Shown: in pieces, positions 17,525-25,800 of the stretch
How positions within the stretch are numbered: the first letter of the stretch is position 1
Layout: every line of letters begins with the position of its first letter
DNA from: JABJMC01 sp964459205
Lineage (GTDB): Bacteria > Patescibacteriota > Gracilibacteria > UBA1369 > UBA12473
DNA length: 42,632 nucleotides
Assembly (NCBI GenBank): GCA_964459205.1
Contig: CAYWKJ010000006.1
Location: 1-42,632, forward strand
Direction of reading: 5' to 3'
Translations under genes and position numbers: made by a program
The notes under the pieces: model-generated
Told to the model about the DNA's origin: nothing
The model's input: the letters and a program-made list of their open reading frames with translations, nothing else
Databases searched by the model: none

Positions 17525-18712
17525 ATGAAAATCCTCGTTCTAAATAGCGGCTCATCATCTCTGCGTTTTAAATTTTACGAATCCAAAGGCTGGAAACGAC
17601 TTTTTGCGGGACACATTGACGGGATTGGACTCCGGACCTGCCGCCTCCGCGGAGACATTGAAACCAAGGTAAAAGCTAAAAACCACACCGACGCTCTCAA
17701 AATCGCTCTCGCAATCTTGCAGGAATCCGGCCACCTAGCTCATCCTAAGGATATCGAGGCTGTTGGACACCGCGTCGTTCATGGCGGCGAAAAATACCAC
17801 AATCCTACTCGCATCACACGCGCGGTTTTCCGAGATCTCAAAAAACTTTCTGACCTCGCCCCTCTTCACAACCCCCCAAACTTAGAAGGGGTTCGTGCCT
17901 GCATAAAAATTCTCAAAAAAGCCGTGAACGTGGCTATTTTTGACACTGGTTTTCATGCCACTCTCCCCGAACACGCCTACCTTTACGGACTCCCCTACAA
18001 ACTCTATCGCAAACACGGCATTCGCAAGTATGGCTTCCACGGAACCAGTCATAAATATGTCGCCGAACAATCAATTGCACTCCTTAAAAAACTCAAAAAA
18101 CCGCACGCCAAACTAATCACCTGCCACATTGGAAACGGCGTCTCTTTAACTGCTATCAAAAACGGAAAATCCCTCGACACAACCATGGGCTTCACACCAC
18201 TTGAAGGCGTTATGATGGGCACGCGCACCGGCGACTTTGATTCAGCCATTATTTTCTACCTACACGACCATCTCAAAATGAAACTCAGCGACATTGATCA
18301 CCTGGTAAATAAACAATCCGGATTAAAAGGACTCTCTAATATTTCATCCGACATGCGTCCACTCTGGGGCATTCTCCAGAATGAAAAAAGCCGCAAATAC
18401 ACTGCGGTTAAACGCGCCTACGATGTTTATGTTTATCGACTCGCCAAAAAAATCGCCAGTCTCACGGTGCCGCTCAATGGACTAAACGCACTGGTATTTA
18501 CCGCGGGCATTGGCGAATGCGCTTGGTACTTACGACGTGATGTTTGCAAGCAACTTGCGCATTTTGGCATCACTCTCGATCCCGCCAAGAACAAAAAAAC
18601 CGTCGAAGGAGCGTCAGGTTTAATCAACAAACCGCGCACCACAAACGTACTTGTAATGCCAACTAACGAAGAACTAAAAATCGCGCGCGAAACAGTGGCC
18701 GCACTTAAATAA
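17525..18712 (+). CDS. ackA: Acetate kinase
   Basis: Transfers phosphate between acetyl phosphate and ADP, giving ATP and acetate. Family landmarks: the N-terminal VLNSGSSSLRFKFYE, GHRVVHGGEKY, DTGFHATLPEHAYLYGLPY, YGFHGTSHKYV, LITCHIGNGVSLTAIKNGKSLDTTMGFTPLEGVMMGTRTGD, and VFTAGIGE near the C-terminus. At 395 aa it is full length. ACCCTCCC ends one base before the ATG. The 3' end overlaps alr by 8 bp on the opposite strand. With pta it forms the energy-yielding end of a fermentative route. Confidence 0.97.
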   Translation: MKILVLNSGSSSLRFKFYESKGWKRLFAGHIDGIGLRTCRLRGDIETKVKAKNHTDALKIALAILQESGHLAHPKDIEAVGHRVVHGGEKYHNPTRITRAVFRDLKKLSDLAPLHNPPNLEGVRACIKILKKAVNVAIFDTGFHATLPEHAYLYGLPYKLYRKHGIRKYGFHGTSHKYVAEQSIALLKKLKKPHAKLITCHIGNGVSLTAIKNGKSLDTTMGFTPLEGVMMGTRTGDFDSAIIFYLHDHLKMKLSDIDHLVNKQSGLKGLSNISSDMRPLWGILQNEKSRKYTAVKRAYDVYVYRLAKKIASLTVPLNGLNALVFTAGIGECAWYLRRDVCKQLAHFGITLDPAKNKKTVEGASGLINKPRTTNVLVMPTNEELKIARETVAALK

Positions 18713-19823
18713 CCTCTCGCCGCATTCCCGCGACTACTCGCACTAATAATTCATACGGAATCAAGCCAGCTAATTTCGCCATATTAGCGATTGAATTTTT
18801 GCTTGCCTCATCAGCTGCATAAACCACTATTTTATCGCCAATTTCTGGCTCCTCCACTCCTGTTAAATCAACCATTGTATAATTCATACAAATGCGCCCC
18901 ACAATTGGACACAAAACTCCCTTTACCTCCAAAACACCTTTATTGCTAAGACTCCACGGCAGCCCTTCATAATATCCCACCGGAACCATACCAATCTTCA
19001 TATTTCGGTCCGCCTCAAACGTACAAGAATAACTAACGCGATCGCCTTTTTTAAGTTCACGGATTCCTACCAAAGTTGATTCCAATTGCATCACTGGCTG
19101 CAAATTATTTATTTTTTGCGCTCGCATATCATGCTCTTCAAACGGAGAGACTCCATACAAACCAAGTCCCAATCTCACCATATTAAAATCACCCTCATGC
19201 AGAATCCCGGCACTTTGTTCAATATGCATATATTGGGGCTCAAAGCCCGCCTCACGCACCATAGTTACGGCCTCATCAAACCTCTTAAACTGCTGTTTAG
19301 TATAAGACGCATCATGCGCATTATCCGCATCTGCTAAATGTGACAAAACCCCTACAACCTCTACCTTCAATTCTTTAAATCGCTCCAAAACCTGAGGCAA
19401 ATCTTCTAAAGAAAAACCCATTCGATTCATGCCAGTATCGATTTTTAAATGAACCTTAGCCCTATACTTAGAAAGCGCCTCAGCCGTGCCCAAATCACTT
19501 ACCGCAAAATGAAATGGCAACTTTTTACGCAATAAATTCTCTGGGAAAGTATATCCCAAAATCAAAATCTTTGATTTAATCCCAGCCTTTTTAAGGGCAT
19601 AAGCCTCATGTAATGAATCCACCACAAAAAACTCAGGCTTCTCAGAATCAAGTGAACGCGCTACCTCTGTTAAACCATGCCCATAAGCATTGGCTTTCAA
19701 AACTGGACACACTTGTTTTCCCGGAGCCAACTCCCGATACAATGCCAAATTATGACGCAGCGCCTGCGCAGAAATTACGACTTTATTTAACGTCCGATAT
19801 TTACCTTTAAAAGGGATTCTCAT
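18705..19823 (-). CDS. alr: Alanine racemase
   Basis: PLP-dependent conversion of L-alanine to D-alanine for peptidoglycan. The PLP lysine lies in PVLKANAYGHG (K43), with IDTGMNRMG, the SAGILH segment, MVRLGLGLYGVSP and VGRICMNYTMVDLTG further along. At 372 aa it is full length. The promoter lies inside the 3' end of the neighbouring cysteine-rich gene, so alr can be transcribed on its own. Only about 10 nt separate its -10 element from the ATG. Confidence 0.96.
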   Translation of the reverse strand: MRIPFKGKYRTLNKVVISAQALRHNLALYRELAPGKQVCPVLKANAYGHGLTEVARSLDSEKPEFFVVDSLHEAYALKKAGIKSKILILGYTFPENLLRKKLPFHFAVSDLGTAEALSKYRAKVHLKIDTGMNRMGFSLEDLPQVLERFKELKVEVVGVLSHLADADNAHDASYTKQQFKRFDEAVTMVREAGFEPQYMHIEQSAGILHEGDFNMVRLGLGLYGVSPFEEHDMRAQKINNLQPVMQLESTLVGIRELKKGDRVSYSCTFEADRNMKIGMVPVGYYEGLPWSLSNKGVLEVKGVLCPIVGRICMNYTMVDLTGVEEPEIGDKIVVYAADEASKNSIANMAKLAGLIPYELLVRVVAGMRREVI

Positions 19824-19833
19824 AGCGAGGCAA

Positions 19834-19862
19834 AGTATACCCCTCTAAAAAACCTCATTCAA
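19834..19862 (-). promoter_or_regulatory. Promoter of alr
   Basis: On the minus strand, TTGAAT (plus 19857-19862), a 17-nt spacer and TATACT (plus 19834-19839). The -35 lies within the last codons of the upstream cysteine-rich gene. The start codon follows the -10 by 10 nt, leaving a leader of only about 3-4 nt. Confidence 0.55.
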
Positions 19863-21503
19863 GTAACACTTCTCACAATAAATCGGTTCTGGACGTTCAG
19901 GATCATAAGAAGACTTCACCGCTTCATTACATTTTGTACAATTGCGATCCCATAATTGCCTTGGATTGCGAAGCCCCATTCGCTGTTTATGACGCTCTTT
20001 ATTGGAAATTCGAGGTAACGAAATACCAAACTTTTTATAAAACTTAAATTCCTGAGGAATAATTTTGTAAAAATCTCCACTCGCAGCACACTGCAACACT
20101 TTTCCACAAACAGATTCATCAGCCTCATTTATATTTTCTGGCAATGCCATTTCAGGCCCCTCATAAGCAGAACTATCATCCTTATCACGCCATTTATAAC
20201 CTCGTTCTAAGGCCTCTTCTTTGGTAAGCGGAAAATATTCCTGCGCCACAGTTTCGTTATATCCATAAGGAGAAATTGATACCGGGAAAAACTCTCCCCA
20301 TTCACCAGTAGACTTCATGTGCTCAATAATTCGTGGCACCATTTCTTCATATTCTTCTTTTGTGTATTGCTTATTAAGAATGCAGTACTCTTTTTTACGT
20401 AAGCCCACACAACCAAACAAGTTTTTATTCCCAATACAGTTATCTGAATAGGTCACATTATCAGCGCCCTCCCAGATATTCATACAAAATCGACAATTAT
20501 TAAGATTGTAACAAGAGCTACACATTTCATAACAAAGCTGGCATTTATAACCAATAAAGTCCCAATCATAAGCATCAGTGGTTTGGTGCAAATGAGTCGC
20601 AAACTTAACATCACGAAGTCTTTCACAGTTATAAGATTCATGAGTATCTTTACAACTTTCTAAATAATCCCCAGTACAGTTTTCACACTTTACATTTTCT
20701 AAATGCTTGCGAGGCATCTTTTGCAAATGCTCAGCAAAATACTTTTTCGCCTTCTCCATTCCCGCTTGGGTATTCAATCCCATATTAGCCTTCATTTTCT
20801 CATACTCTTCTTTAGAAACTTTTTTATTAAAAATTACATACTGTTGGTTCTGCAAATTCCCAGAGAACATACAGTCATGACAATTTTGCATGTTGTAGCA
20901 AAAATAAAGACCAGACGATCCCTTAATCTTTTGCGAATAAAAACAGCTTTCACAGTTCTCCGCGTGCAACACTCCTAAACAAAACCGACTGTCATAAGTG
21001 AAATCTGCATCCACACAATTATAGTTTCTATCGGAAAAACGCATGTAATAACACTTTTCATTATAGTCAGCCGTATAGATTAAATAACTATCCTTGTTTC
21101 GAGCTGAGTAACTAATAAAAGTGCTATTTTCATTGTGAATTCCAACAAGAGCCATTCTTGGAACCTTTAATAACAATTCCTCAAACTGCTCAAAAAAAGG
21201 CCGATTAAAATCATAATCCATCCCATAATCCAAAGGATTCCAGTCATCCTTCCACCATTCATCACGATCATAAATAGTATAAGGAGAATCTGGGGCATAC
21301 ATCGAAATCATAGATTTTCCAGTTTTATCACAGGTTCGATTATAAAGACTGGTCTCATTTCGAATCGCCAACCTTCTACGACGCCTCTCCTCTGGGCATA
21401 AAGTCGGCAAAGGTACATCCATTTTTTTATAAAAAGCTTGATCCTCATCGGTAATAACAAACTCTTTTCCGGAAACCGCACATTTTTGAGTGATTGGAGA
21501 CAT
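19845..21503 (-). CDS. Cysteine-rich protein with duplicated terminal domains, function unknown
   Basis: A 552-aa soluble protein with 30 cysteines by my count, many as CxxC pairs (ENCESC, QNCHDC, VKCENC, KCQLCYEMCSSC, NNCRFC, RNCTKC, YCEKC). An N-terminal block (about 8-85: CAVSGKEF, FYKKMDVPLPTLCPEER, RLAIRNETSLYNRTC) is echoed at the C-terminus (CAASGDFY, FYKKFGISLPRISNKER, RMGLRNPRQLWDRNC). The middle also has two related units (YVIFNKKVSKEEYEKM and YCILNKQYTKEEYEEM). The WWKDDWNPLDYGMDYDF and FFEQFEELLLKVPR segments match what I recall of a protein common in CPR genomes that automatic pipelines label CaiB/BaiF; no CoA-transferase feature is visible, so I regard that label as unsafe. Metal binding is likely. 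Confidence 0.85.
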   Translation of the reverse strand: MSPITQKCAVSGKEFVITDEDQAFYKKMDVPLPTLCPEERRRRRLAIRNETSLYNRTCDKTGKSMISMYAPDSPYTIYDRDEWWKDDWNPLDYGMDYDFNRPFFEQFEELLLKVPRMALVGIHNENSTFISYSARNKDSYLIYTADYNEKCYYMRFSDRNYNCVDADFTYDSRFCLGVLHAENCESCFYSQKIKGSSGLYFCYNMQNCHDCMFSGNLQNQQYVIFNKKVSKEEYEKMKANMGLNTQAGMEKAKKYFAEHLQKMPRKHLENVKCENCTGDYLESCKDTHESYNCERLRDVKFATHLHQTTDAYDWDFIGYKCQLCYEMCSSCYNLNNCRFCMNIWEGADNVTYSDNCIGNKNLFGCVGLRKKEYCILNKQYTKEEYEEMVPRIIEHMKSTGEWGEFFPVSISPYGYNETVAQEYFPLTKEEALERGYKWRDKDDSSAYEGPEMALPENINEADESVCGKVLQCAASGDFYKIIPQEFKFYKKFGISLPRISNKERHKQRMGLRNPRQLWDRNCTKCNEAVKSSYDPERPEPIYCEKCYLNEVF

Positions 21504-21529
21504 AAATAGAGTGGTTAAATGACGTTTTT

Positions 21530-21558
21530 ATAATAAAACATTTTTGTAAATTTTGCAA
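21530..21558 (-). promoter_or_regulatory. Promoter of the cysteine-rich gene
   Basis: On the minus strand, TTGCAA (plus 21553-21558), a 17-nt spacer and TATTAT (plus 21530-21535), 26 nt before the ATG at 21503. It diverges from the TrmB-like gene at 21638. Confidence 0.5.
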
Positions 21559-21591
21559 GACAAATAAATACCGTAACATAGATTTAACCTG

Positions 21592-21609
21592 TTATTTTTG
21601 ATAAAATAA
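21592..21609 (+). promoter_or_regulatory. Inverted repeat over the extended -10 of the TrmB-like gene
   Basis: TTATTTT-TGAT-AAAATAA is a perfect 7-bp inverted repeat. The extended -10 TGA-TAAAAT (21599-21607) lies within it, so a bound dimer would block the promoter. This position suggests an autoregulatory operator. The AT-rich sequence makes chance occurrence possible. Confidence 0.35.
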
Positions 21610-21637
21610 TTGTAGAAAAACTTTTACACCAATCGCC

Positions 21638-22411
21638 ATGCCGGCCATTGATCTCACCCTCGACCTACAACAATTCGGCCTTGCCAAAGACGAAGCCAAG
21701 GTATTTATCGCCACTCTTGAACTAGGTGGTGGCTATGCCTCTACAATTGCTAAAAAAGCCCGCGTTCCCCGTGTAAATTGCTATCACCTCCTAGAAAAAC
21801 TCACTAAAAAGAACCTAATCGTCCCGGTTCAACGCGGTAAGGTGCAGTTTTTTATGCCCGAACCTCCTCAAGCCTTTTTAAATCAACAAGAACAACGCTA
21901 TAAACGCGCTAAAGAAATCTTGCCCGAACTACTCTCCATTACTAACACTCACCCCTTTAAGCCCAAAATACGCGCTTTTGAGGGCATCGACGGAATCAAG
22001 GAAATTTTTAACCAAACCACTAAAGCCAAAGGCGAAATCCTAGGTTATACCAATTTAGAAAAAATCCAAAAACTACTCCCTGACTACCTCCCTGGACACA
22101 TTAAGAAATCCTTAAAAGCCAAGGTTAAAAAACGCCTTATTTCCCCCAAAAGTGAGGCTGCTCTTAATCATACCAAAAAATATTATCCTAAAGATTTCCC
22201 GCGTGATCTTCTTGAAATCTTTTTTGTAAATCCCCAAAACTTCCCTTTTGAAAATCACATTTCCATCTACGACAACACTGTCGCCATTATCTCCTTAAAT
22301 CCCGAAGAACAGATTGGAGTATTAATAGAAAGCGCCTCCCACGCCAAAACCCAACGAACCATATTTAACCTAGCGTGGCTGGGGGCAACTAGTTTTGTAG
22401 CGCAGAACTAA
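21638..22411 (+). CDS. TrmB-like transcriptional regulator
   Basis: A 257-aa protein with an N-terminal winged helix typical of the TrmB/sugar-specific family (LQQFGLAKDEAKVFIATLELGGGYASTIAKKARVPRVNCYHLLEKLTKKNLI), a basic wing (RGKVQFFMPEPPQAFL), a helical linker, and a C-terminal effector-like domain (KPKIRAFEGIDGIKEIFNQTTKAKGEILGYTNL). A paralogue of the same size and layout lies at 36915-37670 (VRFYEGAEGVKTVYEDTLKFKGPIRAF). The effector is unknown. It may repress itself through the inverted repeat at 21592 and may control the neighbouring genes. Confidence 0.85.
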   Translation: MPAIDLTLDLQQFGLAKDEAKVFIATLELGGGYASTIAKKARVPRVNCYHLLEKLTKKNLIVPVQRGKVQFFMPEPPQAFLNQQEQRYKRAKEILPELLSITNTHPFKPKIRAFEGIDGIKEIFNQTTKAKGEILGYTNLEKIQKLLPDYLPGHIKKSLKAKVKKRLISPKSEAALNHTKKYYPKDFPRDLLEIFFVNPQNFPFENHISIYDNTVAIISLNPEEQIGVLIESASHAKTQRTIFNLAWLGATSFVAQN

Positions 22412-22427
22412 TCTCCTATCCCACAAT

Positions 22428-22456
22428 TTAGCAAATTACAATAGTTATGCTATAAT
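22428..22456 (+). promoter_or_regulatory. Extended -10 promoter of the IFVQP-repeat gene with embedded 13-mer
   Basis: TTAGCA (22428-22433), a 17-nt spacer, then TGC-TATAAT (TATAAT 22451-22456), 30 nt before the ATG. The spacer contains AAATTACAATAGT (22433-22445), which recurs exactly at 37690-37702 within the inverted repeat upstream of the second TrmB-like gene. It may be a shared regulator site. Confidence 0.55.
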
Positions 22457-22486
22457 TCATCCATCTTATTCTTAACATCTGGGTGG

Positions 22487-22801
22487 ATGAAAAAAACTTG
22501 CAAACCGCACATGTCTCTCTTTGTAGCATTTTGGTTAGGAGTTCTAACTGGTGCTTTAGTAGTTGGTCTTATCTTTACTTACAAAACCATGGATAACTCA
22601 ACTATGGAAAGCAACATTTTAAAATACTGGAGTGATCAGGCTGGCGTCGAGACTTCCAATATTTTTGTACAACCTCTAACTAACGATATTTTCGTGCAAC
22701 CAGTCAGCAGCGAAGTAACCAGCGATGGAATTTTTGTGCAACCAATTGATACTGCTGTAAAAGAAGAAACTGCCACTGACAATATCTTTGTTCAGCCGTA
22801 G
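22487..22801 (+). CDS. Membrane-anchored protein with four IFVQP repeats
   Basis: A 104-aa protein. After a short basic start (MKKTCKPH) comes one hydrophobic helix (MSLFVAFWLGVLTGALVVGLIFTY), then a tail facing, most likely, outward that contains the pentapeptide IFVQP four times (NIFVQP, DIFVQP, GIFVQP, NIFVQP) spaced by 6 to 20 acidic or polar residues; the last copy ends at the stop codon. Codons differ between the copies, which points to selection on the peptide and not to recent DNA duplication. I know no family. The repeat could be a binding or sorting motif. The gene has a good extended -10 promoter and is convergent with the cyclase-like gene. Confidence 0.75.
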   Translation: MKKTCKPHMSLFVAFWLGVLTGALVVGLIFTYKTMDNSTMESNILKYWSDQAGVETSNIFVQPLTNDIFVQPVSSEVTSDGIFVQPIDTAVKEETATDNIFVQP

Positions 22802-22803
22802 TT

Positions 22804-25800
22804 TTAAAGACTCTCAACGATCTTTCTTAAGCCCCCAATATAACCACTATATCTAGCCCAAACTAGAGGGTGACTTCCTGCATACTCCTGAATCTCAGCC
22901 CATTCATTTTTTAACTTATGAACAGTTTCTGCTACCGGCTGACCTAGTATAATCAAACTTTTACGTTGCTCCTCCAATCCAAAAGCCCAAGTTAATTGCG
23001 AAGCCAACAAAGTTCCAGCCACACCCTCTTGTCTTTTAAGCGGAGCTGCTAAAGCTTGCATTTCCTCCCACATCTGTTCCATCCGACTAATCTCCTTAAC
23101 CGCCACTTTATGCTGACCCGCGGCTATCAACCCTTCAGCCTTAATTTCTGGAGCATTCATTAAATAATTATAGCCTTTTAAGCCTGCATCTCGAAAATTG
23201 CTACTCCGAGCCTGCTCAATAATTTTTCTAGCCACTCGCTCTGCCTGCTCAATATCAATTGGATTATCACGAGGAAGCATATAAGCTCGCGCTAAAAACA
23301 AAGCTAATTGTAAATTAGCCTCTTGCTGCTCACTACCACCATTGGCAGGTTGATCTGTTAAAAACCCCCTCACCTCTCCAATATATCCTGTTAATTCATC
23401 CCTATCAGTGCACTTTATTAAATCCAATAAACGATGCCCTTTAGACTGCAATAAAAGCCTCTGCACATCCGAATCAAAAGGCTCTATTTGCAATGGCCCT
23501 AATTTATCTCCCAATAAGCAAATTGCACCATCAATATGACTAATCCTAGTAGGCATATCCTCACCATGATTATCTGCCTGGCGATAAGCAAGTTTCGCCT
23601 GATGCAAAAGAATAGAACCAGCAGCTAAAGACGGATTATCAGGCACAGCCCCGATTTCACCTCCTCTTTCATAATGTTCCCCCAAAGCCTCAACCGCTTC
23701 TGCATGCCCTTCCAAATCTCGGTTTGCCTTATATATAGCCTCTGCTCGCAAATCTAAGAGTCTCCCCGCATCTTCAAATAAGTCTTTCTCCATCTCCTCT
23801 GGGATTTGCTCTTTTAAAGCAAGCGCTTGCCCCAAATCACCTTCAACATCCTCCCCTAAAACTAATTTTGCCTCAATTAAACGATTATAAATCCTTAGAA
23901 TCACTGAAAAATCTTCTACTCTAAATCTCTTTACCGCCTCCGCGCTAATACCTAAATCCATAAATTGCTGACCAGTATCCATTACTCTTAATAAACTTTG
24001 ACCTCCTCCACCTCCCTCCATGCGCTCTATAACTTTACCTATAACAGACCTACTTGTACTCATCCCTATGCATCCACAAGCTTCTAAATATTTATCAAAC
24101 TCAAAATGACCACGCCTCAGTGCATTTCTCATGTTTCGCTCCACCATCACAGCGTGCCCCCTACTTGGCATTAATTCTTGAAGATGTCTCCCCGTTGGGA
24201 CAAAATAAGGTTGAGAAAAACCTATTCCCCCAGAAACAAAAATTCCCGTATTTTGTAATTCCGTCGCCGCCTCCCCAAACTCCGAAATCGGAGGCATAGA
24301 AGCTACTCTTAATTCATCTAATGAAAAACTCCCTAAAGCTAAAGCAATACCCAAAAGAGTTCGGGAACTAGCTCTCTTTAATTTATCCGCATAATAAGTC
24401 ACCATATGCTCCAAGCGCGGCACTCTTCTTGCCCGATCAACTTTTCCAGCATCAAAATTCACCGTACCTTTAGTCAAAATCCCCTGCCTAAGCCAGTCTT
24501 TAACCAAAACCTCAACGGTCATTGGATTATACGCCCCACCAACCTCGACCATCTTACGTAAGGTGCGCATAATTCCTGATGTCCAAACCTGTGCCGCTGG
24601 CATCTCTAAATGGAAAGATAAGATCCCAATTACTTCAGCCACCTCTATATCTCCAAACTTAACTGTCTCCCCCGCGGCAGGACAATCAATAGCTAACAAA
24701 ATAATTTCTGAATCTAATAAAATCTCTCTTGAAACACGATCCATCTGACCCCATCCCGGACAGGCCACTCCAAAATTCTGACCTAAAGCCCTAAGTAATC
24801 CAGCTAATTCTGGACGAGCATATTCAGGATTAGATAATAAATAAAGCTCTTGCTGATCTGCGTGAAGCTCTTGAAAAAGAATTTCCCAAAGCGCTCTTTG
24901 CCCTGGCGGGGCATCTGATTTATCTAACCAGTTTTTAAACTCTTCCGGAGTAGCAAAAACTGAATCCAAAACCTGACGAAATCCCGCGTAGGAACTTCGA
25001 TCATGATGTTCTGGCAAAACTGCCATCTGCATTCCATGCACAGATTGTAAACGACGCACCGATTCATATAAAACTGCCGCTCTTCCTGTCCCAAATTCAC
25101 CAGCCAGATTCCATTGACGCTTTGCCTCTGGATCTGCCTCACTTACTAAGGTCACCACTTCTTCCACCTTATTCTCACGCAAATAAGAAGAAACCCCTTC
25201 CATCTTAAATCCTTCACCTAAACAAACCTCTACTTGACCATAAGTTCTTAGCTCAACATCTTCCTCTCTACCTTCATCCATAACAATGCCGCGCGCTCTA
25301 AACAATTCATAAGTTGCCCTATCCATTCGAATCCGCGCCGTTTGCCCATCCTCTAAATAAACCGTAGCTAACCGCTGAGATCCATTCACGGCATCCGAAA
25401 TAACCTCTTGAACACCACTAACGGCTCCTTCACCCATATTTGAAATATGAATCGCTCCTTCTTTTAATCCAATTTGCCCCTCCGGCTCTAACTCTAATAA
25501 TTCGTTCGCACAAAGAGCTGAACGTTCTTCTTTGTTAATCTGACTAGAACCCTGCGCACCAAAGATTAAAATTCCACTTTTTTTACCATTACCCACGGTA
25601 GGGCCCTTTACCCTAGCATTATATTTCTTAGCAATACTCTTTAATTGATCCTCCCATTTTAATATCTCTGCATAACAACCCGCCTGCCCCCTCGCCTCTG
25701 AAGGCGCTTGAATATAAAGGCTAATCGCACTCCTTTCAACAGTCTCTTTAGATTGCAAAGCCTCGCGCGACATAGGCGCCGCCATTAAAGCCATCTGTTG

